This document shows positions 1 through 9,075 of a DNA stretch of 64,000 nt, piece after piece (the first letter of the stretch is position 1; every line of letters begins with the position of its first letter). Source of the DNA: Pedobacter paludis (GTDB lineage Bacteria > Bacteroidota > Bacteroidia > Sphingobacteriales > Sphingobacteriaceae); the NCBI RefSeq assembly GCF_003173575.1, contig NZ_QGNY01000003.1, forward strand, positions 496,001 through 560,000, given 5' to 3'. The position numbers were made by a program, and so were the translations under genes. The notes beneath the pieces were generated by a model. The model was not told the origin of the DNA. It did no database searches and saw nothing but the letters and a program-made list of their open reading frames with translations.

Positions 1-106
1 AGTAGGATATAATTGTGCAGAAAATGAGTCAACTGGAAATAAAATTTGCTACACAAGTGTTTACAAAAAAGATAATATCGTACTTCCATCAAACTTTAGA
101 ACTTAA
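1..106 (+). CDS. 3' end of an unidentified gene (partial)
   Basis: Reading from base 2, an open frame runs into the window and ends with TAA at 104-106. The last residues read CYTSVYKKDNIVLPSNFRT. Only 34 codons are visible, with two cysteines, so the product cannot be named. It lies 29 bp upstream of the methyltransferase gene on the same strand and could be co-transcribed with it. Confidence 0.5.
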   Translation, partial: VGYNCAENESTGNKICYTSVYKKDNIVLPSNFRT

Positions 107-135
107 ATTCTATTTATTGTAAGTATTTTTGCAAC

Positions 136-837
136 ATGCAGAACGGCACTTTATATTTAATTCCTGTTCCTCTTGCTGAAGAGGTAGCACACAAAACTTT
201 TACACCGTATTTGGTTGATACCATTAACCAGATTGATACTTATATTGTAGAAAATAGTAAAACAGCTCGTCGGTTTTTAAAAGAGGCAGGTTTAAAAACG
301 CCTCAAAAAGATTTAATTGTTCATGATTATGGCAAACATAATCGTACAGACTTGGGTCAGTTTTTTGTTGAACTTTTAGCAGGGAAAGATGTTGGTTTAA
401 TGAGCGAAGCCGGTTGTCCGGGCATTGCAGATCCAGGGGCAGATATTGTTGCCGAAGCGCATAAAAGAGGAATTAAGGTGGTACCATTGGTGGGTCCGAG
501 TTCTATTTTGTTGGCACTTATGGCATCAGGCTTTAACGGTCAAAGTTTTGCATTTTGGGGTTATTTGCCCATTGATAAAGAACAACGAACCAAAAGGATT
601 AAAGACTTAGATTTATCGGCCAGTCGTTATAAACAAACTCAAATTTTTATTGAAACACCTTTTCGCAACAACCAAATGCTCGAAGAAATTTTGAAAAGTT
701 GCAAGCCAAGTTCTCAGCTTTGTATTGCAAGTAACCTAACGGGCGAAGATGAATTTATTAAAACCCAAACCATTTATTTATGGCGCAAGGAAACGATAGA
801 TCTGCATAAAAAGCCAACAATATTTTTGTTGTATTAA
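136..837 (+). CDS. RsmI-like SAM-dependent methyltransferase (tetrapyrrole methylase fold)
   Basis: 233 residues. The glycine-rich motif LMSEAGCPGIADPG (residues 88-101) and VGPSS (119-123) are typical of the tetrapyrrole methylase family, to which RsmI belongs; RsmI 2'-O-methylates C1402 of 16S rRNA. The N-terminus (GTLYLIPVPL) resembles the RsmI opening but is not the usual LYLVATPIGN. At 233 residues it is shorter than standard RsmI (about 270-290) and fits the short RsmI-like paralog common in Bacteroidota. The family is clear, but the rRNA substrate is only inferred. It converges on nadD, separated by a palindromic terminator. Confidence 0.8.
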   Translation: MQNGTLYLIPVPLAEEVAHKTFTPYLVDTINQIDTYIVENSKTARRFLKEAGLKTPQKDLIVHDYGKHNRTDLGQFFVELLAGKDVGLMSEAGCPGIADPGADIVAEAHKRGIKVVPLVGPSSILLALMASGFNGQSFAFWGYLPIDKEQRTKRIKDLDLSASRYKQTQIFIETPFRNNQMLEEILKSCKPSSQLCIASNLTGEDEFIKTQTIYLWRKETIDLHKKPTIFLLY

Positions 838-840
838 GTA

Positions 841-890
841 AAAGGATTACAAATCCTTACCTCAGAAGACGGGATTACAAACCCCGACTA
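841..890. repeat. Short intergenic dyad repeats
   Basis: Two small imperfect inverted units, aaggattacaaatcctt and gggattacaaaccccg, lie just after the methyltransferase stop. They look like fragments of dispersed palindromic intergenic repeats. No function is visible. Confidence 0.35.
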
Positions 891-911
891 ACATATGCGT
901 ACAACTAGCTG

Positions 912-943
912 AAACCTCGCAGGTTTTAAAAACCTGCGAGGTT
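912..943. terminator. Bidirectional terminator between convergent genes
   Basis: A perfect palindrome with arms aaacctcgcaggtttt and aaaacctgcgaggttt sits between the stop codons of two convergent genes. Because it is symmetric, with A/T runs on both sides, it can end transcription from either direction. Confidence 0.75.
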
Positions 944-947
944 TATA

Positions 948-1520
948 TTATCTATACATTCCTTTTCCTTCAATAAAATCAATTACTTTGTCTGGCAAAA
1001 AGAACTGAATGTTTTTATTCTTCTTAATTGCCTTGCGGATAAAAGTTGAAGAAATTTCCATTAAAGGCGTTTTGGTAAAGGTAATTGATGGATGGTTTTC
1101 CCATTCTGAAACATTGGCCTCTGGACGGGGATAAACGTAAATCTGATAATTTTTCAGAAGCACTTCATAGTTCTTCCATTTTTTAAAAGAAACCAAATTA
1201 TCTGCGCCCATAATCAACACGAATTCTTTTTCAGGATATTTTTCGTGCAAATAAGTTAATGTATCAATGGTGTAAGATGGCTGAGGCAACGCAAATTCGA
1301 TATCGCTAACCCGAATGTGTTCGGCATTTTCGGTAGCCAACTTGGCCATTTCCAATCGATCGTACATATTGGTTAATCCGCTTTTATCCTTTAAGGGATT
1401 GTGGGGAGAAACCACCAGCCAAACTTCGTCAAGTTCGGTATGGTTTGCCATATAATTGGCAATAATTAAATGCCCGGTGTGGATGGGATTATATGAGCCG
1501 AAGAAGAGTCCAGTTTTCAT
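948..1520 (-). CDS. nadD: Nicotinate-nucleotide adenylyltransferase
   Basis: 190 residues, the normal size. It opens with GLFFGSYNPIHTGHL, the nucleotidyltransferase signature with HTGH at residues 14-17, and has ISSTFIRKAI near the C-terminus, matching the ISSTxIR motif. It transfers AMP from ATP to nicotinate mononucleotide in cytosolic NAD synthesis. It heads away from the VapC gene 3 bp upstream and is probably read with that pair and gmk. Identification is firm. Confidence 0.93.
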   Translation of the reverse strand: MKTGLFFGSYNPIHTGHLIIANYMANHTELDEVWLVVSPHNPLKDKSGLTNMYDRLEMAKLATENAEHIRVSDIEFALPQPSYTIDTLTYLHEKYPEKEFVLIMGADNLVSFKKWKNYEVLLKNYQIYVYPRPEANVSEWENHPSITFTKTPLMEISSTFIRKAIKKNKNIQFFLPDKVIDFIEGKGMYR

Positions 1521-1523
1521 AAT

Positions 1524-1907
1524 TTACCAGAATATTTTAGCTTCATATAAAGAGAAGTTCTGATCTTTAGTTAGTATTATTAATTCTTCAGAAATACCTT
1601 GAGCAATAATTATCCTATCAAAAGGATCGCGATGATGAAGCTCTAAATTATTAAGTGAGAGAATGTGCTCGAATGTAATTGGTAAAATTTCAATTTGATT
1701 TTCGGTAAGGAAATCTTCAATTTTATCGAAACCCGAAATAAGCGCTAACTTATTTAGCTCAATCTTTATTGCAATTTCCCATATGCTAGCAATACTTAGG
1801 AAACATTGATTATCTAAATTTTTGATCTTAGCGATAACTTCCTTTGGTAAGGTAGAATCGCCATTAATAAACCAAATAAATGTATGCGTATCTAATAAAA
1901 AGGGCAT
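1524..1907 (-). CDS. PIN-domain ribonuclease toxin (VapC-like)
   Basis: 127 residues. It starts with MPFLLDTHTFIWF, giving the first PIN acidic residue at D6. SIASIWEIAIK supplies the conserved glutamate and HHRDPFDRIIIAQ supplies the C-terminal acidic cluster. PIN toxins are Mg-dependent RNases that cut tRNA, rRNA or mRNA. The start codon shares one base with the stop of the upstream antitoxin gene, the classic coupled toxin-antitoxin layout. The actual RNA target cannot be told from sequence. Confidence 0.85.
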   Translation of the reverse strand: MPFLLDTHTFIWFINGDSTLPKEVIAKIKNLDNQCFLSIASIWEIAIKIELNKLALISGFDKIEDFLTENQIEILPITFEHILSLNNLELHHRDPFDRIIIAQGISEELIILTKDQNFSLYEAKIFW

Positions 1908-2110
1908 TACATATATTCTTTAAAATCTTCTAAAGGCTCATCAAAATCTGCACTCGTTTTAAAAAAATCTTTAGCGTACCCAAAGCTTCTTTCCTTTATC
2001 TTTTTATTTGATGCTGACTTTTTTTTCAGAGACGCAACAAAATCCGAAACCTGTTTTTTCATTTCAGAAGGTAACGAAGAAATTTGGCTATATAATTGAA
2101 TATCAGTCAT
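1907..2110 (-). CDS. VapB-like antitoxin (DUF2281-type)
   Basis: 67 residues. The N-terminal stretch IQLYSQISSLPSEMKKQVSDFVASLKK matches the DUF2281 antitoxin pattern found with PIN toxins. The C-terminus is rich in acidic and aromatic residues (FFKTSADFDEPLEDFKEYM), as in segments that wrap around and neutralise the toxin. Its stop codon overlaps the toxin start by one base. It is expected to repress its own operon with the toxin. Family assignment is by pattern only. Confidence 0.75.
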   Translation of the reverse strand: MTDIQLYSQISSLPSEMKKQVSDFVASLKKKSASNKKIKERSFGYAKDFFKTSADFDEPLEDFKEYM

Positions 2111-2149
2111 AGAAGTAAATATAAGATTTTTTGATGGATAAGTTTGGGA

Positions 2150-2719
2150 TTACTTACCCAAAAAATCTCCAACCAACTTTTCAGCTTCAGCGCAAGCCGT
2201 TTCTAAATCGTAGTTTTTTAAAATTACATCAAATTTATCGGCGTAGGTTAACTCCTTTTCAGCTTTAATAAAACGCTCTTGCAATTTTTCTGCACTGTCT
2301 GTTCCTCTCCCACTTAAACGCTCTTTTAAAACCTCTAAAGATGGTGGTTGAACGAAAATTGCCAAAGCATCTTCTTCATATTTTCTTTTCAATCTTATTC
2401 CACCTTCTACATCAATATCAAAAATTACATGCTTTCCCTCATTCCAAATCCGCTCAATTTCAGAACGTAAGGTTCCGTAGAAGGTGCCATTGTAAACCTC
2501 TTCAAACTCTACAAATTCCTGGCGTGCAACTTTATGCAAAAACTCTTCTTTACTGATGAAATAGTAATCGTTTTCGTGCGTTTCTGCACCACGTAATTCG
2601 CGTGTGGTAGCAGAAATAGAAAAGCTGAGCTCAGGGAATTTAGATAGTAAATGATGTACTATAGTTGTTTTACCTGCTCCAGATGGGGCTGAAAATATAA
2701 TTAATTTGCCTTGTTTCAT
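2150..2719 (-). CDS. gmk: Guanylate kinase
   Basis: 189 residues, the usual length. The P-loop is IIFSAPSGAGKTT (residues 8-20), followed by SISATTRELRGAETHENDYYFIS, the GMP-binding region. It phosphorylates GMP to GDP in the cytosol. It sits downstream of the YicC-family gene on the same strand, a very common bacterial order, so both are probably one transcript. Identification is firm. Confidence 0.95.
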   Translation of the reverse strand: MKQGKLIIFSAPSGAGKTTIVHHLLSKFPELSFSISATTRELRGAETHENDYYFISKEEFLHKVARQEFVEFEEVYNGTFYGTLRSEIERIWNEGKHVIFDIDVEGGIRLKRKYEEDALAIFVQPPSLEVLKERLSGRGTDSAEKLQERFIKAEKELTYADKFDVILKNYDLETACAEAEKLVGDFLGK

Positions 2720-2788
2720 TTTAATAAGACTAAAGGCTAAAGCTGAAAGTCCAAAGCTTTAGTCTTTGAGCCTTAAGCTTTAAGCTTT

Positions 2789-3670
2789 CTATAATACGTT
2801 TAATAACTGTTCTTTAATTTTCTCTAACTCTTCTTTCATACCAACTACGAATTGTTGCATCTGTGCATCATTCGCCTTTGCACCCATGGTGTTAATTTCT
2901 CGACCAATTTCCTGTGAGATAAAACCTAGCTTTTTACCGTTGGCCTCTTTACTGGTTAACGTTTGCAAAAAGTAATCGCAATGGCTTTTTAAACGTGTTT
3001 TTTCTTCGGTAATATCAATCTTATCGATGTAATAAATTAATTCCTGCTCAAAACGGTTTTGGTCGATATTTACTTTACCTACTGCATCATCTAAAAACTG
3101 GGTAAATTTATCACGAATGGCCGAAATTCTTTTGGGTTCTAATTCTTCTACCGATTTGAAATAAGAAAGAATATTTTTGATTCGTAATTCTAGATCGGAT
3201 TTTAAAACAGAACCTTCGTCTTCTCTAAATTTGTTGAAACTTACAACGGCCTGGGTAAATATTTTATATAAATGATTCCATTCATCTTCAGATACGCTTT
3301 CCTCTTTGTAATTTATAACATCGGGAAAGGTTAAGGCTGTTTGCAATAGGTTACTGCTGTTTGCGCTTAATTCATCATTAACGGCTATTAATTGATTGTA
3401 ATAATGAGCCAATAAGGCTGTATTGATAGTTGCACCTGTAACTTCCGCAGCAGAGCGTTCTACATTGATACTTAAACTAACTTTGCCACGCTCTATATCT
3501 TTACTGCACACGTTGCGCAGAATAATTTCTTTATCAGAAAAAGCTTTTGGAAATTTTAAATTTAGCTCCAGAAATTTACTGTTGAGCGATTTGATTTCGA
3601 CACTGTACTTTGCATTTGCATAATCGGCTGTTGCTAAGCCGTATCCTGTCATGGATTTTATCATGCGCAA
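2789..3670 (-). CDS. yicC: YicC family endoribonuclease-like protein
   Basis: Start is probably the ATG at 3664, giving MIKSMTGYG, the family's hallmark N-terminus; an upstream ATG at 3670 is in frame. About 291 residues, the normal size. The C-terminus carries KLGFISQEIGREINTMGAKAND, the conserved DUF1732 motif. E. coli YicC has been described as an endoribonuclease linked to small-RNA turnover. Its place directly upstream of gmk supports the call. The precise role here is inferred from the family. Confidence 0.9.
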   Translation of the reverse strand: MRMIKSMTGYGLATADYANAKYSVEIKSLNSKFLELNLKFPKAFSDKEIILRNVCSKDIERGKVSLSINVERSAAEVTGATINTALLAHYYNQLIAVNDELSANSSNLLQTALTFPDVINYKEESVSEDEWNHLYKIFTQAVVSFNKFREDEGSVLKSDLELRIKNILSYFKSVEELEPKRISAIRDKFTQFLDDAVGKVNIDQNRFEQELIYYIDKIDITEEKTRLKSHCDYFLQTLTSKEANGKKLGFISQEIGREINTMGAKANDAQMQQFVVGMKEELEKIKEQLLNVL

Positions 3671-3701
3671 AGATAGAAAAATAAGTTTGGAGTTTAAGTT
3701 G

Positions 3702-4454
3702 CTAGGTTGGAGTTTTGCGCTTCTCTAACAAGGAAAGGATAGAACTGAATGTTTTCTGTTTCAACATTTCTAAATCTTCGGCAACCATTCCCTTTACGTT
3801 AATTGCTTCTCCAAAAGAAGTTTTTATTATCCCGGGTTTTACAAGTAAAGGATCTATTCTGGGTAAATGTGCCTTACTGTTCAAAATTGCGAATGGCAGA
3901 ATTGGTGTTTGCGTTTCTATCGCCAAGCGAAATGCACCATCAAAAAATGGATTTAAAGGCTCAGAAGTTTTGTTCATCGTTCCTTCCGGAAAAATCAATA
4001 TTGATTGTCCTTCTGCTAAATCTTTTCGAAGCTCGGCCACCGAATGATCTCTGCTTGTTCTGCTGCTTCTATCTATCATAACAACCAACCGTTTATAAAT
4101 CCAACCAAAAACAGGGATTTTGAGCATTTCTATTTTACCCAATGGACTAAATGCCTGCGGTATACAGATTACAATAGCAACAGCGTCTAAAAAAGAGCCA
4201 TGGTTGCCCACATAAATATATGCCTTCGATGTATCGATTCGATCATCACCTTTGCTTGTAAACCACAATAATGTGAAAATACTGAAACCCCAAGCCCACA
4301 GTTTAAGAAAGAAGAAAGAAATCTTTCTGCCTGTTTTTTCTTTAAATACCGCAGTGGACAGAATGATAAAAGGGCAAACGAATAGCATTAACACGAAAAA
4401 AATTATTCCAGAGTACAACAAATAAAGTATCCCTATAAGTTTTCGAATTCGCAT
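3702..4454 (-). CDS. 1-acyl-glycerol-3-phosphate acyltransferase family protein
   Basis: 250 residues. An N-terminal hydrophobic segment (residues 8-36) anchors it in the inner membrane. The acyltransferase motif appears as NHGSFLDAV (NHxxxxD), followed by the second motif FPEGTMNKTSEPLNPFFDGAF. Such PlsC-type enzymes acylate lysophosphatidic acid in phospholipid synthesis. The acceptor could also be another lysolipid, since the family is broad. The TTG-rich region upstream separates it from the divergent secreted gene at 4519. Confidence 0.85.
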   Translation of the reverse strand: MRIRKLIGILYLLYSGIIFFVLMLFVCPFIILSTAVFKEKTGRKISFFFLKLWAWGFSIFTLLWFTSKGDDRIDTSKAYIYVGNHGSFLDAVAIVICIPQAFSPLGKIEMLKIPVFGWIYKRLVVMIDRSSRTSRDHSVAELRKDLAEGQSILIFPEGTMNKTSEPLNPFFDGAFRLAIETQTPILPFAILNSKAHLPRIDPLLVKPGIIKTSFGEAINVKGMVAEDLEMLKQKTFSSILSLLEKRKTPT

Positions 4455-4518
4455 TAACGTTTATTTAACAATTAAAAAGGTTAACAAATGTTAATTTTAC
4501 AAAAAATATCTGATAGAT

Positions 4519-5235
4519 ATGAAAGCTTTCTCTTTGCCAATTATACTTTTCATTTATTTGATTTTTGGAGCAAATTTCTCTCATGCCCAAGATTTTTTAG
4601 CAAAAGGTGTTATAATTGAAAAAGGAACGAACATTAGAATAGCCCTGTGTGTTGTAACCAATAAGCGCACAAAAAAAGCCGTAGGAAGTAACGATTTGGG
4701 CATGTATCAAATCAAAGCTGAAGTGGGCGATACTTTGTTAATTGAAAAAAGAAATTTTATTGATCAGGAAATTATTGTTAGAGACCACAAGGATGTTATT
4801 GTTTATCTTGTTCGAGCCAGTACAACGCTAGATGAAGTAACAATAAAAGGCAAAACCAAAAAAGAGGATTTGGATGAAATAAGAAGAGAATTTAAGCGAC
4901 AAGGATCATTTTATGAAGGAAAGCCACCACTAATGTTGCTTAATCCCATAAGCGGAAGTCCATTAACATTCTTTTACGAGCTTTTTGGGAAAACCCCAGC
5001 AAAAGCTCGGCGTTTTAGAAAATACTACGACAACGAAATAAAATTAATGCAAATTGACCGATTTTTTAATAAAACCTTAATTCAAAAATACACGGATTTC
5101 GAAGGCAGGAATTTAGATAAGTTTATGCTAGATTATTCCCCAACTATTGAAATGGTTAAAAATTGGAACAATTACGATGCCGTAAATTACATCAGGGTTT
5201 CAGCCAAAAAATATACCGATACCTTGAAAAATTAA
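4519..5235 (+). CDS. Secreted carboxypeptidase-regulatory-like domain protein, copy 1
   Basis: 238 residues. A signal peptide (MKAFSLPIILFIYLIFGANFSHA) is followed by a beta-sandwich stretch, FLAKGVIIEKGTNIRIAL...TNKRTKKAVGSNDLGMYQIKAEVGDTLL. This resembles the CarboxypepD_reg-like fold common in exported Bacteroidota proteins. The C-terminal half is charged and has no recognised domain. It is an evident paralog of the next gene, sharing DEIRREF and ARRF...DNEIK. The molecular role is unknown; probably periplasmic or outer-membrane associated. Confidence 0.7.
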   Translation: MKAFSLPIILFIYLIFGANFSHAQDFLAKGVIIEKGTNIRIALCVVTNKRTKKAVGSNDLGMYQIKAEVGDTLLIEKRNFIDQEIIVRDHKDVIVYLVRASTTLDEVTIKGKTKKEDLDEIRREFKRQGSFYEGKPPLMLLNPISGSPLTFFYELFGKTPAKARRFRKYYDNEIKLMQIDRFFNKTLIQKYTDFEGRNLDKFMLDYSPTIEMVKNWNNYDAVNYIRVSAKKYTDTLKN

Positions 5236-5236
5236 T

Positions 5237-5953
5237 ATGCAGATGAAATTTTTAAAATTCGCGACAATACAAATCATTTTAATTTTAATCGGCTTTGGTT
5301 TAAAGGCTCAGGATTTTATTGCCAAGGGAGTAATTATAGAAAAAGGATCCAATATTCGGATTGCATTAGCTGAGATTACCAATAAACGCACAAAACTCGG
5401 AGTTGGAAGTAATGATTTAGGTTTTTTCCAGATTAAAGCCAGTGTTGGCGACACCTTGCTTATTACGAAAAGAAGTTTGATTGATCAAGAAGTCGTGGTT
5501 AAAGGGCCTCAGGATATTATTGTTTACCTAATTAGAGGAACAACAATGTTAGATGATGTAACGATTAGAGGAAATACCAAAAAACAGGATCTTGATGAAA
5601 TAAGACGCGAATTTCAAAATAAGGGTGTTTACAATGGCGGAAAATCTTCCATACTTTCTTCAATTTTTAGTCCGTTAAATGCTTTATATAATTTAATTGG
5701 GAAAGATCCCAAAAATGCCCGCCGATTTGGAAGATATGCAGATAACGAGATTAAACAATCTCAAATCGATGTGTATTTCAATCAAAGTATCATTAAAAAC
5801 AACACTGAATTAAGAGGCGATACGCTGGAAAAATACATGTTAAACTGCCGTCCTGAATTTGAAAAGGCACAATACTGGAACAGTTACGATTACATAAAAT
5901 ACATTAAGGAATCTTCCAAAAATTTCACGGATACGCTTGGAAAAGGAAAGTAA
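5237..5953 (+). CDS. Secreted carboxypeptidase-regulatory-like domain protein, copy 2
   Basis: 238 residues, exactly the same length as the preceding gene and starting 2 bp after its stop, so this is a tandem duplication in one operon. It has a signal peptide (to about residue 24), then FIAKGVIIEKGSNIRIALAEITNKRTKLGVGSNDLGFFQIKA, the same beta-sandwich start as copy 1. The second halves have diverged more than the first. No enzyme motif is visible. An alternative start at 5243 (MKFLKFA) is equally plausible. Confidence 0.7.
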   Translation: MQMKFLKFATIQIILILIGFGLKAQDFIAKGVIIEKGSNIRIALAEITNKRTKLGVGSNDLGFFQIKASVGDTLLITKRSLIDQEVVVKGPQDIIVYLIRGTTMLDDVTIRGNTKKQDLDEIRREFQNKGVYNGGKSSILSSIFSPLNALYNLIGKDPKNARRFGRYADNEIKQSQIDVYFNQSIIKNNTELRGDTLEKYMLNCRPEFEKAQYWNSYDYIKYIKESSKNFTDTLGKGK

Positions 5954-6013
5954 ATTTTGGCTAGTGCTTCTCAATTAACCGATTTAACAGTTAATCAAAT
6001 AAACATTTTGTTT

Positions 6014-6742
6014 TTAGATAGACAGTGTTTCGCAAGCCTTTTCGGCCGCTAATTTTTCGGCATTCTTTTTATTATAGTCTCTACCGGTTCCAACTTTTTC
6101 ACCTTCTACAACTGCGCTGATGGTGAACAATTTAGCACTTTCTCCTTCTCCATTTTCAGCAAGTTCAAAAAGAATATCCTTGCCATGGCGTTGGCACCAT
6201 TCTATCAATTTACTTTTAAAGTTGGTTTCGGTAAGTTCTAATGTATGGATATCTATATGCGGTTTAACGATTCTACGAAGCAGGAATTCTTTTGTAAAGT
6301 TATAACCCTTATCCATATAGATTGCGCCAATAATGGCTTCGAAAGCATCGCCCAACATAGAGTTGTGTTTGGTTTGAATGCTAACCGATCTTTGATCAAA
6401 TTGAATCATTTTATCAAAGCCGATCTTTTTTGCAAGCTGATTTAAATTGGCTCTATTTACAATTTTAGAGCGCATTTCTGTTAGAAAACCTTCTTCCTTA
6501 TACGGATAATGCTTAAAAAGCAATTCGGCAATAACCGATCCCAAAACAGCATCGCCCAAAAACTCTAGGCGTTCGTTACTGCTTCGACTTCCATTTTTTA
6601 AAACTTTGGCAACAGAGCGATGCCTAAACGCCATTTTATATAACGTAACATTGCCTGGCACAAAGCCCAAAATGTTTTTCAGCTTTTTAACAAACTCCTT
6701 TTCGGGAGATAGATAAAGTTTATATAATTTTAAGATCGGCAT
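6014..6742 (-). CDS. rnc: Ribonuclease III
   Basis: 242 residues. The RNase III signature NERLEFLGDAVLGSVIAELLF lies near residue 60, with the second acidic cluster at GDAFEAIIGAIYMDKG. A C-terminal double-stranded RNA-binding domain follows (KSKLIEWCQRHGKDILFEL...KKNAEKLAAEKACETL). It cuts double-stranded RNA in rRNA maturation and RNA decay. It lies just downstream of fabF and acpP on the same strand, a widespread order. Identification is firm. Confidence 0.95.
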   Translation of the reverse strand: MPILKLYKLYLSPEKEFVKKLKNILGFVPGNVTLYKMAFRHRSVAKVLKNGSRSSNERLEFLGDAVLGSVIAELLFKHYPYKEEGFLTEMRSKIVNRANLNQLAKKIGFDKMIQFDQRSVSIQTKHNSMLGDAFEAIIGAIYMDKGYNFTKEFLLRRIVKPHIDIHTLELTETNFKSKLIEWCQRHGKDILFELAENGEGESAKLFTISAVVEGEKVGTGRDYNKKNAEKLAAEKACETLSI

Positions 6743-6835
6743 TAAATAAATAACACAATTAACGGCTAACTAGCATATTTAACTAAGTTATCTATTTTTA
6801 ATTAGCATACAAAATTATATAGCAAGGCTGTTTAA

Positions 6836-8089
6836 TTAATCTTCGTACTTTTTGAAAATTACCGAAGCGTTGTGCCCACCAAAGCCAAAAGTATTACTTA
6901 GCGCAGCTCTAACGGTACGTTTTTGAGCTTGGTTAAAAGTAAAATTCAGTTTAGGATCAAAAGCAGGATCATCTGTAAAGTGATTAATTGTTGGAGGAAC
7001 AATATCATTTTGAACAGCTAAAATTGCCGCAATTGCTTCGATAGCACCAGCTGCACCCAAAAGGTGACCAGTCATTGATTTCGTTGAGCTAATGTTTAAT
7101 CTATAAGCATCTTCTCCGAATAATGCGCCAATCGCTTTTGTTTCACTAATATCACCTAGCGGTGTAGAAGTTCCGTGAACATTAATGTAATCGATATCTG
7201 CAGTTGTTAACCCTGCATCTTTAAGTGCGTTTGTCATTACCATTCTAGCACCTAAACCTTCAGGATGTGGAGCTGTGATGTGATTTGCATCAGCACTCAT
7301 TCCACCACCTACAAGTTCGGCATAAATTTTTGCACCTCTTGCTTTTGCGTGTTCAAGTTCTTCTAAAATAATGGTTCCTGCACCTTCACCAGCCACAAAA
7401 CCATCACGATCCTTATCAAAAGGGCGGGAAGCCGTAGCCGGATCATCATTACGTGTAGATAATGCATGCATGGCGTTAAATCCACCCATACCTGCTTCGT
7501 TAATAATTGCCTCAGAACCGCCACTAATAATTACATCAGCCATACCCAGGCGGATATAGTTAAATGCATCAATCATTGCATTGGTTGAAGAAGCACATGC
7601 CGAAACAGTTGCAAAATTTGGCCCACGTAAGCCATACTTGATTGAGATATGCCCTGGAGCAATATCAATAATCATTTTAGGAATAAAAAATGGATTGTAT
7701 CTTGGCGTACCATCTCCCTTAGCGAAATTCGAAATTTCATCCAAGAAAGTTTTCAATCCACCTATGCCCGCACCCCAAATTACACCGATTCGGTTGGTAT
7801 CCAATTTTTCAAAATCAAAACCACCATCCTTCACAGCTTCATCTGTAGCCACTAAAGCATATTGTACAAACGGATCTAGCTTACGGGCTTCCTTTTTCTC
7901 CAAAAAATCTTCTGGATTAAAGTTTTTTACCTCACAAGCGAATTTGGTCTTAAACTTTTCAGTATCAAAACCCTTAATAGGAGCAGCGCCACTCACCCCG
8001 TTAGTCAATCCTTCCCAAAAATCGGGAACATTATTGCCTATAGGAGTGAGCGCACCCAACCCTGTTACTACTACTCTTTTTAATTCCAT
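6836..8089 (-). CDS. fabF: Beta-ketoacyl-ACP synthase II
   Basis: 417 residues. The catalytic cysteine lies in TVSACASSTNAMIDAF. The two histidines lie in INVHGTSTPLGD and SMTGHLLGAAGAIEA. It elongates acyl-ACP with malonyl-ACP in fatty acid synthesis. The stop of acpP is 21 bp upstream, so the two are one operon, with rnc downstream. The glycine-rich C-terminal NTFGFGGHNASVIF is typical of FabF. Identification is firm. Confidence 0.96.
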   Translation of the reverse strand: MELKRVVVTGLGALTPIGNNVPDFWEGLTNGVSGAAPIKGFDTEKFKTKFACEVKNFNPEDFLEKKEARKLDPFVQYALVATDEAVKDGGFDFEKLDTNRIGVIWGAGIGGLKTFLDEISNFAKGDGTPRYNPFFIPKMIIDIAPGHISIKYGLRGPNFATVSACASSTNAMIDAFNYIRLGMADVIISGGSEAIINEAGMGGFNAMHALSTRNDDPATASRPFDKDRDGFVAGEGAGTIILEELEHAKARGAKIYAELVGGGMSADANHITAPHPEGLGARMVMTNALKDAGLTTADIDYINVHGTSTPLGDISETKAIGALFGEDAYRLNISSTKSMTGHLLGAAGAIEAIAAILAVQNDIVPPTINHFTDDPAFDPKLNFTFNQAQKRTVRAALSNTFGFGGHNASVIFKKYED

Positions 8090-8110
8090 TTATACTGAAA
8101 AAGCGTAATT

Positions 8111-8347
8111 CTATTTAACGTTTTTTTCCAAATAAGCAATCGCTTGACCAACTGTACCGATGGTTTCAGCCTGATCGTCAGGAATAGCTACATTAAATTC
8201 TTTTTCAAATTCCATAATTAACTCTACGGTATCTAAAGAATCTGCACCTAAATCGTTGGTGAATGAAGCCTCTGGCGTAACTTCGCTTTCGTCAACACCT
8301 AGTTTTTCTACGATAATAGCCTTAACTCTTGAAGCAATATCAGACAT
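8111..8347 (-). CDS. acpP: Acyl carrier protein
   Basis: 78 residues, acidic, with the phosphopantetheine attachment motif [11 protein letters not shown]. It carries growing acyl chains for fatty acid synthesis in the cytosol. It lies immediately upstream of fabF on the same strand. Identification is firm. Confidence 0.97.
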   Translation of the reverse strand: MSDIASRVKAIIVEKLGVDESEVTPEASFTNDLGADSLDTVELIMEFEKEFNVAIPDDQAETIGTVGQAIAYLEKNVK

Positions 8348-8505
8348 AATTTTATAATTTAATGGTTAAATAATTCTGTGCAAAGAAAAATAAATTCTTA
8401 CAATTTTCAAATGTTTTTATTTCGACACGTATTTTTGGTATCTAAATAACACAGCGAATATAGAATTAGTTTTTTAATTTCGTTCTGTAAATAATTTATT
8501 TCGCC

Positions 8506-8925
8506 TTGAATAGAACTTACCTAAAGTTAACCTTAGACCTTGATTTTATACTGATTGCGATCACTGCGCCCCTAAAAGACTATGTACTTTGCCACAAAAT
8601 TAATACGCGATTAAATTTACATTTTGAAAAAATAGAAGACCACGAAATATTTTTTAACATTGATGAACCTGCATGGTCTTTTTCGAAATATTATTTTTTT
8701 GTTGAGCAAGGCGAGGTAGAATATTACTTAATCAGCAACAGAAGTAGCGATGGAATTCTGATCCCTGAAATGGGAAATGTTGATTTTTTCATGATCATAA
8801 AAGAATTTATTGATAAGGAAGATTTGGATTATTTGCTCTCTGGCTTAAACAAACTACCTGATATACAAGTAGCTGCAAAAATAGACCCAGCTAAGTTAAA
8901 GAGCAGGGAAAATTTGGTAATATAA
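8506..8925 (+). CDS. IPExxxVDY family protein
   Basis: 139 residues from a TTG start at 8506, giving MNRTYLKLTLDLDFILIAIT. No ATG lies upstream in frame, so the TTG is the likely start. The motif IPEMGNVDFF (about residues 85-94) is the defining signature of the Bacteroidota family named IPExxxVDY. The family lies typically next to pyruvate kinase, as here, and its function is unknown. It reads divergently from acpP. Confidence 0.8.
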   Translation: MNRTYLKLTLDLDFILIAITAPLKDYVLCHKINTRLNLHFEKIEDHEIFFNIDEPAWSFSKYYFFVEQGEVEYYLISNRSSDGILIPEMGNVDFFMIIKEFIDKEDLDYLLSGLNKLPDIQVAAKIDPAKLKSRENLVI

Positions 8926-8954
8926 AAATTATATACTTGGTGTATTAAATACAC

Positions 8955-8962
8955 TATATTTG
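8955..8962 (+). promoter_or_regulatory. Candidate -7 box (TATATTTG) before pyk
   Basis: TATATTTG matches the Bacteroidota TAnnTTTG -7 consensus. A ttg at 8937-8939 is a possible weak -33 element. It lies 114 bp upstream of the pyk start, which would leave a long 5' leader. Confidence 0.4.
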
Positions 8963-9075
8963 AGGGTTACAAACAACGAACAAAAAAACAAAATATATAA
9001 ATATTAATGCAGTTTGATTATTTTAGATAATTAATTGGCGTTTTCTTAAACTGCATTGCTAAAATCAATTATTAA

